Shown here piece after piece: positions 63,852-64,000 of a stretch of DNA of 64,000 nucleotides. The stretch covers positions 14,539,600-14,603,599 of the forward strand of contig OX030956.1 in assembly GCA_943735955.1 (NCBI GenBank), in the 5' to 3' direction. Each line of letters begins with the position of its first letter. The first letter of the stretch is position 1. The notes under the pieces are model-generated. The model was not told the origin of the DNA and made no database searches. It saw only the letters and a program-made list of their open reading frames with translations. The position numbers and the translations under genes were made by a program. This DNA is from Piscicola geometra. Taxonomy: Eukaryota; Annelida; Clitellata; Hirudinida; Piscicolidae.

Positions 63852-64000
63852 AAATCAATTCACTTTGATTACTTTTTTCAAGATGTTTATGCTTTAAAAT
63901 TAGGTTTTATAGGTGTTTATCAAAAGGCTCTCAATTTTCCTGTATGGCATTCGTGCGTTAGTTGAACTGTTGAAGTAAATTTATACTTAAAAGTTTTTTG
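63852..64000. other. 3-prime UTR start of the Ig gene, cut by the window edge
   Basis: It is AT-rich sequence after the stop codon. No AATAAA is present before the window ends. Confidence 0.4.

Overview
This window is animal (bilaterian) genomic DNA. It holds spliced genes with GT-AG introns, metazoan neural and COPII gene families, tRNA-derived SINEs, hAT DNA transposons, non-LTR reverse transcriptase remnants and very long microsatellites, in an AT-rich background. A lophotrochozoan (leech-like annelid or mollusc) is my best guess, with low confidence. There is nothing bacterial, no rRNA and no CRISPR array.

Left third (1-25.4 kb), gene-dense. Three gene models could be built exon by exon, and every splice phase closes. 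(i) BTBD7 on the minus strand runs from its start codon at 4066 off the left edge. Three coding exons are visible, with two BTB domains and the start of the following helical region. (ii) SEC24C/D, the cargo-binding COPII subunit, lies on the plus strand at 4718-15953. It has 20 exons and 1,110 codons before the stop, and includes the Cys4 zinc finger, trunk, beta-sandwich, helical and gelsolin parts. BTBD7 and SEC24 are head to head, 651 bp apart. (iii) A compact neurexin-like gene lies on the minus strand at 25389-17701. It has 8 exons and 639 aa: signal peptide, Ser-rich region, one EGF, one LNS (laminin-G) domain, one membrane segment and a cytoplasmic tail ending EWYV. It converges tail to tail with SEC24.

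Middle (25.4-38.8 kb), intergenic and decayed. It holds a 600-bp GT array, an unknown multicopy-type ORF relic, and a tandemly duplicated tRNA-Glu locus. The first tRNA copy is intact (UUC anticodon). The second is broken in its T-loop by a hAT element with an exact 8-bp target duplication. A degraded non-LTR reverse transcriptase and two transposase-like relics follow.

Right part (38.8-63.9 kb). One long gene is predicted on the plus strand: a signal-peptide exon, two exons that together encode one Ig domain, and a 300-residue Asn/Lys-rich final exon, all joined in phase 1. Its large introns hold three complete hAT elements with 8-bp target duplications, a second copy of a ~1.4-kb dispersed repeat with an expanded 26-bp minisatellite, another reverse transcriptase relic, SINEs, a nested inverted-repeat element and a 400-bp AATC array.

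The most notable signals are: the apparently undescribed secreted Ig protein with an N/K-rich tail; the minimal neurexin; and the polarised layout of simple repeats in BTBD7 and SEC24, with G/T-rich intron starts and A/C-rich intron ends on whichever strand is transcribed. That layout suggests introns or exons bridged by RNA pairing. All gene models are manual and not supported by transcripts.
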